Assembly: GCA_028291445.1 (NCBI GenBank)
Contig: JAQGIA010000680.1
Coordinates: 1-21,170, forward strand
From: Belnapia sp.
GTDB taxonomy: Bacteria; Pseudomonadota; Alphaproteobacteria; Acetobacterales; Acetobacteraceae
DNA: 21,170 nt
Reading direction: 5' to 3'
A program made the position numbers and the translations under genes. The notes below the pieces were generated by a model. That model worked only from the letters and a program-made list of their open reading frames with translations, was not told where the DNA came from and made no database searches. Positions 16,609-21,170 of this stretch are shown piece by piece (position 1 is the stretch's first letter; each line of letters starts with the position of its first letter).

Positions 16609-17982
16609 ATGACCTTCCTCGTCGGCAATGGCGGCGGGTTTTCCGGCGATCGGGTCGATGCGCCGATCCCCGTGGTCCGCAGCCTGGTGGCGCGCGGGCT
16701 ACCGGCGGCGATGTTCTTCGAGACGCTGGGCGAGCGTACGGTGGCGCTGGCCCAGCTGGAGCGGCGGCGGGACCCGGAGCTCGGCTACGAGCCGATGCTG
16801 GAGCGGTTGCTCGAGCCGATCCTGGCGGATTGCTTCCGGGCGCGCATTCCAATCCTCGGCAATTTCGGCGCCGCCAACCCGCCGGCCGCGGCAAGGTTGG
16901 TGGCGCGGCTGGCGCTGCGGCTTGGGTTGCCGGAGCTGAAGATCGCCGTCATCGGTGGCGACGACGTGATGGGCAGCATCGCACTGGACCAGCTCCCGGT
17001 GCATGAGGCGGATGGCAGCATCGACATCAAATCGGCGCGGCTGGTGGCGGCCAATGCCTATATCGGCGCGGAGCCTCTGGTCGAGGCGCTGCGGCTTGGC
17101 GCCGATGTCGTCGTCGCCGGCCGGACGTCGGATCCCGCCCTGGCGATCGCGCCTCTGGTGCATCACTTCGGCTGGTCCTTCGACGACTGGGAGAAGCTGG
17201 CCGTGGGCGCGGCCTGCGGGCATCTGCTGGAATGCGGCAGTCAGGTGACCGGCGGCGTCTTCTGGGACCCTGGCTTCAAGGATATCCCGGACCCGGCCAA
17301 TATCGGCTTCCCCATCGCCGAGGTGACGGCGGAGGGCGGCCTGGTGATCACCAAGCCCGAGGACACCGGCGGGATCGTCGACCTGCGGACGATCAAGGAG
17401 CAGCTGCTGTACGAGCTGCATGACCCTTCGCACTACATCACGCCGGATGTGGTGCTCGATATTTCCCGTTGCCACGTCGAGCAAGTGGGCAAGGACCGGG
17501 TGGCGATCCATGGCCTGGGCGGACGCCCGAGGCCCGATACGCTGAAGGTGACGGCGAGCTTCGAAGGGAGCTGGCTGGGGGAAGGCGAGGTCTCCGTCGC
17601 CGGGCCGAATGCGCTGGCGCGCGCCAGGGCCACGGCGGATGTGCTGCTGCGACGGCTGGAGATGCGGCAGTTGGGCGTGCGGGCGCGCGTCGACCTGATC
17701 GGCATCGCCAGCGTGCTGGTCAGCGACGTTGGCGCGTTGTGGCGTGGCTATGAGGGACCGGAGCCGCCGGAGGTACGCATTCGCCTGGCGGCCGAGGGCG
17801 CGGATCGGGACATGGTGGATCAGGCGGCGCGGGAGGTGCTGGCGATGCTGTGCTGCGGCACGGCAGGGACGGGCGGTGCCCGCTGGCGGCTGACGCCGCG
17901 CATCCTGACGCGGAGCTACCTCGTGTTGCGGGAGAGGGTGCCGACGACGGTCAGCGTGCGAAGCGCCAGGGAAATGGCGTGA
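16609..17982 (+). CDS. AtuA-family protein (acyclic terpene utilization AtuA-like, DUF1446)
   Basis: This 457-residue cytosolic protein is of the AtuA/DUF1446 family. The N-terminal glycine-rich GNGGGFSGDR (6-15) is the hallmark. IPILGNFGAANPPAAARL, VIGGDDV, ANAYIGAEPLVEALRLGADVVVAGRTSDPAL and HLLECGSQVTGGVFWDPG continue the family pattern. AtuA is required for citronellol/geraniol use in Pseudomonas, but its reaction is unknown and most family members sit in other catabolic clusters. The ATG at 16609 has GGGAGAAAG 3 bases upstream. The gene lies 27 bp after glpK, so co-transcription is likely. Many homologues carry a C-terminal ferredoxin-fold domain; here that part is a separate gene (18280-18621), 297 bp downstream. 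No acyl-CoA carboxylase genes (atuC/atuF) are in the window, so a full terpene pathway is not supported. Confidence 0.9.
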   Translation: MTFLVGNGGGFSGDRVDAPIPVVRSLVARGLPAAMFFETLGERTVALAQLERRRDPELGYEPMLERLLEPILADCFRARIPILGNFGAANPPAAARLVARLALRLGLPELKIAVIGGDDVMGSIALDQLPVHEADGSIDIKSARLVAANAYIGAEPLVEALRLGADVVVAGRTSDPALAIAPLVHHFGWSFDDWEKLAVGAACGHLLECGSQVTGGVFWDPGFKDIPDPANIGFPIAEVTAEGGLVITKPEDTGGIVDLRTIKEQLLYELHDPSHYITPDVVLDISRCHVEQVGKDRVAIHGLGGRPRPDTLKVTASFEGSWLGEGEVSVAGPNALARARATADVLLRRLEMRQLGVRARVDLIGIASVLVSDVGALWRGYEGPEPPEVRIRLAAEGADRDMVDQAAREVLAMLCCGTAGTGGARWRLTPRILTRSYLVLRERVPTTVSVRSAREMA

Positions 17983-18011
17983 CGCCATCTTCCCCGTTGC
18001 CAGCTTCGACC

Positions 18012-18122
18012 TTAGCCGTGGTGGCTGCGGTCGCCGATATCGGCGACGGTTTCGGTGCCGCCACCCGGGATCATCGGAGCAGCCTGGGCGGTCGTCAGCG
18101 CAGCCAAAGCCACAAGTCTCAT
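18012..18122 (-). CDS. Possible 36-residue exported peptide or gene remnant
   Basis: On the minus strand an ATG at 18122 opens 36 codons. The first part resembles a signal peptide (MRLVALAALTTAQA, then APMIPGGG), and the rest is a short polar tail ending HHG. The frame stays open 15 codons further upstream to an ATC (18167), giving an even longer hydrophobic leader, but no ATG, GTG or TTG precedes it. There is no good ribosome-binding site before 18122. It could be a tiny secreted protein, the degraded start of an exported protein, or chance in a GC-rich spacer. I do not recognise a family. Confidence 0.22.
   Translation of the reverse strand: MRLVALAALTTAQAAPMIPGGGTETVADIGDRSHHG
18030..18047. 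repeat. 18-bp perfect palindrome in the atuA-atuA-C spacer
   Basis: GTCGCCGATATCGGCGAC reads the same on both strands. Flanking GGTGGC (18020-18025) and GCCACC (18060-18065) add an outer inverted repeat around it. It lies 48 bases after the atuA stop. It could be a binding site for a dimeric regulator or part of a cruciform/hairpin; there is no T run, so it is not a standard terminator. Confidence 0.7.
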
Positions 18123-18183
18123 CGAGAGACCGAGGGCGGTGGCAAGCAGGCTGGTGCGGGCCGTGATACGCTACTTTCTTCTG

Positions 18184-18223
18184 GTTCGGTGCGCGGGCGG
18201 CCCTATGCCGCCTCGGCCCGAAC
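18184..18223 (+). promoter_or_regulatory. Nested hairpin upstream of the small AtuA-like gene
   Basis: GGCGGC (18196-18201) pairs with GCCGCC (18207-18212) around CCTAT. An outer GTTCGG (18184-18189) pairs with CCGAAC (18218-18223). It is followed by the AT-richest stretch of the spacer (ATGATTACCTTAATTC), then the ribosome-binding site at 18266-18272. It may be a leader structure, the end of the glpK-atuA transcript, or a promoter-proximal element; no clear promoter hexamers are seen. Confidence 0.35.
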
Positions 18224-18279
18224 ACGATGATTACCTTAATTCTGCTTCATGTTCGGGGTTTCACAAGGGGAGCGAAACG

Positions 18280-18621
18280 ATGTCCGAGGTCGAAGTCCCA
18301 TTGCATGCGGTGGCGCATGCCCGCGCCGGCGACAAGGGCAATCGCAGCAACATCTCGCTGATCCCCTATGATGCGGCGCTGTATCCGTTGCTGGCGAAGC
18401 AGGTGACGGAGGCGCGGGTGCTGGCGCTGTTCGCACACCGGGGCGCGACGCGCTGCACGCGGTACGACCTGCCGCTGCTGCAGGCCTTCAATTTCGTGAT
18501 CGACGATGTGCTGGAAGGCGGGGTGAACGGCAGCCTCAATCTCGATGGCCACGGCAAGACGCAATCCTTTCGGCTACTGTCACTGACGGTGACCGTGCCG
18601 CGCGAATTGTTGCCGGCTTGA
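18280..18621 (+). CDS. AtuA-like ferredoxin-fold domain protein (stand-alone AtuA C-terminal type)
   Basis: This 113-residue protein matches the small AtuA-associated ferredoxin-fold domain. The signature HARAGDKGNRSNISLI (13-28) sits near the N-terminus, and LFAHRGATRCTRYDLPLLQAFNFVIDDVLEGGVNGSLNLDGHGKT follows in pieces to the end. The domain occurs either fused to AtuA or as a separate partner gene; here it is separate. The ATG at 18280 is preceded by AAGGGGAGC with good spacing. The frame is open farther upstream, but that part has no family character. A GH1-like gene begins 30 bases after its stop, so those two are probably one transcript. Its biochemical role is unknown; it likely works with the AtuA protein encoded at 16609. 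Confidence 0.9.
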   Translation: MSEVEVPLHAVAHARAGDKGNRSNISLIPYDAALYPLLAKQVTEARVLALFAHRGATRCTRYDLPLLQAFNFVIDDVLEGGVNGSLNLDGHGKTQSFRLLSLTVTVPRELLPA

Positions 18622-18651
18622 ACCTGTCCCATTGCAGCGCGTTGCGGTGAC

Positions 18652-19923
18652 GTGACCTATTTCATGTTCGCCACCGGCATCGAAAACAGCAACCCGACGA
18701 TCGACGGGGGGCGGGTGCGGCGCGATCAGATGGAGGAATGCGGCCACTACGACCGCTGGCGCGAGGATTTCGCGCTGGTGGCGGAAATCGGCTGCGGCTT
18801 CCTGCGCATCGGGCCGCCGTTGCATCGGACCTTGCTCGGACCAGGGCGGCATGACTGGGAATACGCGGATAAGGCCTTCGCCGAGCTGCGGCGGTTGCAG
18901 ATCGTGCCGATCGTCGACCTGTGCCACTTCGGCGTTCCCGACTGGATCGGGAATTTCCAGAACCCGGCCTTCCCAACATTGTTTGCGGAATATGCCCGCG
19001 CCTTCGCCGCGCGCTTCCCCTGGGTGCAGCTCTATACCCCGGTGAACGAGATGTACGTCACGGCACTGTTCAGCGCCCGCTACGGCTGGTGGAACGAGCA
19101 GATGTCCAGCGACCGCGGCTTCGTCACCGCGCTGAAGCATCTGGTACGGGCCAATGTACTGGCGATGGAAGCCATCCTCGAGGTGCGGCCGGATGCGATC
19201 TTCATCCAGAGCGAATCCTCGGAGTATTTCCACGCCGATAGCCCGGCGGCGATCGGGCCGGCGGAAATCCGCAACGCCGAGCGCTTCCTGTCGCTGGACC
19301 TGAACTACGGCAGGCGCGTCGATTCCGAGATGTACGACTACCTGCTCGACAATGGGATGACGCGGGAGGAGTACCGCTTCTTCATGAGCCACCGGCTGAA
19401 GCGCTGGTGTATCATGGGCAACGACTACTACGTCACCAACGAGCATCTGGTCTCGGCCGATGGGCGGACACGGGCCGCGGGCGAGATCTTCGGCTATGCG
19501 ACGATTACCCGGCAGTACCACGACCGCTATCAGCTGCCGGTGATGCATACCGAGACGAACCTGGTCGAGGGTCCGACGGGGCTGGAATCGGTGCAGTGGC
19601 TATGGAAGCAATGGGCCAATGTATTGCGTGTCAGGAATGACGGCATGCCGGTGGTCGGCTTCACCTGGTATTCGCTGACCGACCAGATGGACTGGGATAC
19701 CGCATTGCGCGAGAAGAACGGCCGGGCGAACCACCTTGGCCTGTTCGACCTCGACCGGAAGATCCGCCGGGTTGGATCAGCCTACAAGAAGCTGATCGCC
19801 GACTGGCGGGATGTGCTGCCGGTGCAGAGCCTCTGTCTGCAAGTGCCGGTGCATATGCTGAAGGATCGCGACGGCTGGCCCGAGGGCGAGGGATCTAGCC
19901 CCCCGCCACTCCCTGCGTATTGA
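18652..19923 (+). CDS. Glycoside hydrolase family 1-like protein
   Basis: This 423-residue protein has a (beta/alpha)8-barrel GH1 pattern. The acid/base Glu133 is in YTPVNEM (the TxNE motif), and the probable nucleophile Glu301 is in MHTETN. The C-terminal WYSLTDQMDWDTALREKNGRANHLGLFDLDR (339-369) resembles the aglycone-site WSLxDNFEW...GLxxVD block of beta-glucosidases, with an R-x-x-x-SAYKKLI ending. The nucleophile context (ETN rather than ENG) is unusual, so it belongs to a divergent branch, possibly with altered specificity. There is no signal peptide; it would act in the cytoplasm. The start is a GTG at 18652; an ATG at 18664, four codons on, is equally possible, and neither has a good ribosome-binding site. 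The last 29 bases overlap the 3' end of the convergent lactonase gene. Confidence 0.85.
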   Translation: MTYFMFATGIENSNPTIDGGRVRRDQMEECGHYDRWREDFALVAEIGCGFLRIGPPLHRTLLGPGRHDWEYADKAFAELRRLQIVPIVDLCHFGVPDWIGNFQNPAFPTLFAEYARAFAARFPWVQLYTPVNEMYVTALFSARYGWWNEQMSSDRGFVTALKHLVRANVLAMEAILEVRPDAIFIQSESSEYFHADSPAAIGPAEIRNAERFLSLDLNYGRRVDSEMYDYLLDNGMTREEYRFFMSHRLKRWCIMGNDYYVTNEHLVSADGRTRAAGEIFGYATITRQYHDRYQLPVMHTETNLVEGPTGLESVQWLWKQWANVLRVRNDGMPVVGFTWYSLTDQMDWDTALREKNGRANHLGLFDLDRKIRRVGSAYKKLIADWRDVLPVQSLCLQVPVHMLKDRDGWPEGEGSSPPPLPAY

Positions 19924-20839
19924 CATAAAGCGCGAACAGCGACTGCGCCGCCGACATGAACAGCCGGTTGCGATGCCGCCCGCCGAAGGCGAGGTTGGCG
20001 CAGCGTTCCGGCAGATGGATGTGGCCGATATAGGTGCCGGCGCTGTCGATGACGCGCACGCCGTCGAGTTCCGGCGTCATGCCCCAGCCGCACCAGAGAT
20101 TGCCGTCCACGTCGACACGGAAGCCGTCCGGTGTTTCGCCGGGGCGGCATTCGACGAAGACGCGGCGCCTGGACAGGGTGGCGCCGGCGCAGTCGAAGGC
20201 CAGGATGTTGCGTGGGTTGCTGCGGCTTTCGATGACGTAGAGGATGCTTTCGTCCGGGCTGAAGGCGAGGCCGTTCGGGTGGTCCACGTCATCGGCGACG
20301 CAGGTGAGGACGCCGGTCTGGCCATCGATGCGATAGACATTGGTATGCGGCAGCTCCGCCTCGAGCTTGATGCCCTCGTAGAAGGCGTAGGTGCCGAAGG
20401 GCGGGTCGGTGAACCAGATGCTGCCGTCGCTCTTGCAGATAACGTCGTTCGGGCTGTTGAGCTTCTTGCCCTGGTAGCTGTCGGCCAGCACGGTGATGCT
20501 GCCGTCGTATTCGAAACGCACGACGCGGCGGCCGGCATGCTCGCAGGCGATGATGCGGCCCTGGCGGTCACGCGTATGGCCATTGGCGTTGTTCGAGGGC
20601 TTGCGCCATTCGCTGACGCTGCCGCTGACCTCGTCCCATTTCAGCACGCGGTTGTTCGGGATATCGGACCACAGCAGGCAGCGCGTGTCGCCGAGCCAGA
20701 CCGGACCCTCACCCCAGCGGGAACCGGTCCAGAGCCGCTCCACCGCCGACAGCGCCAAGTGGTATTTCTTGAAGGATGGATCGAGCGCGACGATGGAAGG
20801 GTCCGGGTAGCGCTCGCTCGGCTGCCAGCGGTCGGTCAT
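19895..20839 (-). CDS. SMP-30/gluconolactonase-family lactonase
   Basis: This 314-residue six-bladed beta-propeller is of the SMP-30/gluconolactonase/LRE family, which hydrolyses sugar and other lactones with one divalent metal. Expected ligands are present: Glu44 in WGEGPVW, Asn131 in NSPNDV, Asn189 in DHPNGLAFS and Asp238 in TPDGFRVD. WFTDPPFGTYAFYEG (142-156) and NLWCGWG are also typical of the bacterial branch. It has no signal peptide and is likely cytosolic. The ATG at 20839 has GGGGAG 7 bases upstream. It runs toward the GH1-like gene and overlaps its 3' end by 29 bp, so the two are not co-transcribed but could share a pathway in which a sugar is freed, oxidised to a lactone and opened. 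That link is inferred from position only. Confidence 0.9.
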   Translation of the reverse strand: MTDRWQPSERYPDPSIVALDPSFKKYHLALSAVERLWTGSRWGEGPVWLGDTRCLLWSDIPNNRVLKWDEVSGSVSEWRKPSNNANGHTRDRQGRIIACEHAGRRVVRFEYDGSITVLADSYQGKKLNSPNDVICKSDGSIWFTDPPFGTYAFYEGIKLEAELPHTNVYRIDGQTGVLTCVADDVDHPNGLAFSPDESILYVIESRSNPRNILAFDCAGATLSRRRVFVECRPGETPDGFRVDVDGNLWCGWGMTPELDGVRVIDSAGTYIGHIHLPERCANLAFGGRHRNRLFMSAAQSLFALYVNTQGVAGG

Positions 20840-20912
20840 GGTGCATCTCCCCGAAGGTTTGGGCGATCCTGCCGGGGTGGTGCCGGAGCGTCCAGCCCTG
20901 GTACGGCTGGCC

Positions 20913-21044
20913 TTGATCCAAGACCGCAGCCGTCAAGGCCTCCAGGCCGCGCCGGTGCAGGTCGATGCGGTGCTTCACCAGGTTGCGGATGCTGACGATG
21001 CCAGCCAGTTCGCCGCCATCCATCACCGGCAGATGGCGGAATAG
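20913..21044 (-). pseudogene. Remnant of a CBS-domain protein gene
   Basis: Reading the minus strand from 21044, the translation begins FRHLPVMDGGELAGIVSIR and continues NLVKHRIDLHRRGLEAL. This is the second half of a CBS domain (conserved RHLPV, GIVSI, DLVKHRI-like). In the same frame a TGA lies two codons before it, and in the other frames the upstream sequence (to 21170) shows no CBS first half, so the gene is frameshifted or truncated. Downstream the frame runs on without family character toward the lactonase start. A GGGAGG ribosome-site-like sequence lies near 21140-21146 on this strand, without an ATG in register behind it. CBS domains bind adenosyl ligands and are common as small stand-alone proteins in alphaproteobacteria. 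The fragment is clear; its original length is not known. Confidence 0.55.
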
Positions 21045-21170
21045 TCGGCATCATCGACGCTCTGCGCCGGGGGTGGGATGGCCAGGAGCATCGGCAGGCT
21101 GGCGCCCAGCGGCCCGCGCCGGATCGGTGCCGTGGTTTTTCCTCCCGCGCCGTTGCACCGAGCCTAGCAA

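Noticed and set aside
16699..18225. 508-codon minus-strand frame opposite the AtuA gene
   Set aside because: Shadow of atuA with Gln/Arg/His-rich composition and no recognisable domain.
16609..18621. Complete acyclic-terpene (citronellol/geraniol) utilization operon
   Set aside because: Only AtuA-type parts are present; the geranyl-CoA carboxylase subunits, hydratase and dehydrogenases of that pathway are missing from the window.

Overview
The window comes from a high-GC Gram-negative bacterium. An outer-membrane TolC-type channel, an MlaC/Ttg2D-type HpnM and a bacterial hopanoid operon all point to an alphaproteobacterium, most plausibly an Acetobacteraceae relative (Roseomonas-like). That placement is inferred from gene families and composition, not from a marker gene. 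I see no insertion sequence, phage gene, CRISPR array, tRNA, rRNA or transcriptional regulator.

Layout. (1) 1-653 is the 3' end of a GroEL chaperonin gene that lacks the usual Gly-Gly-Met tail, closed by a strong intrinsic terminator. (2) 704-2832 (minus) is a two-gene unit: a YdfG-type short-chain dehydrogenase followed by a cytochrome P450. (3) 3065-8662 (plus) is a complete tripartite RND efflux operon of the CusBAC/CzcCBA type, ordered adaptor, pump, outer-membrane channel. The channel gene carries a perfect 14-bp inverted repeat inside its coding region. (4) 8683-13739 is a compact hopanoid locus. hpnM (minus) diverges from hpnA-hpnB-shc (plus), and shc ends at an intrinsic terminator. 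The squalene-synthesis genes hpnCDE and the side-chain genes hpnG/hpnH are not between these genes. (5) 13838-15010 (minus) is an M20 amidohydrolase, divergent from (6) 15094-17982 (plus), glycerol kinase followed by an AtuA-family protein. (7) 17983-18279 is a 297-bp structured spacer with an 18-bp perfect palindrome, a nested hairpin and a possible tiny exported peptide. (8) 18280-19923 (plus) encodes the separate small AtuA C-terminal-type protein and a family-1 glycoside-hydrolase-like protein. (9) 19895-20839 (minus) is an SMP-30/gluconolactonase-type lactonase whose 3' end overlaps the hydrolase gene. (10) About 20913-21044 (minus) is the wreck of a CBS-domain gene.

How they may work together. 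The hopanoid genes would cyclise squalene (shc), modify or glycosylate the product (hpnA, hpnB) and move lipid through the periplasm (hpnM). Squalene must be made from genes elsewhere. The glpK/atuA/atuA-C/GH1/SMP-30 stretch looks like a small catabolic module for a glycosylated or lactone-forming substrate; its substrate cannot be read from sequence. The most interesting structural signals are Shine-Dalgarno-masking hairpins ahead of hpnA and the RND adaptor, the palindrome inside the TolC gene, and the structured spacer that splits the two AtuA parts.
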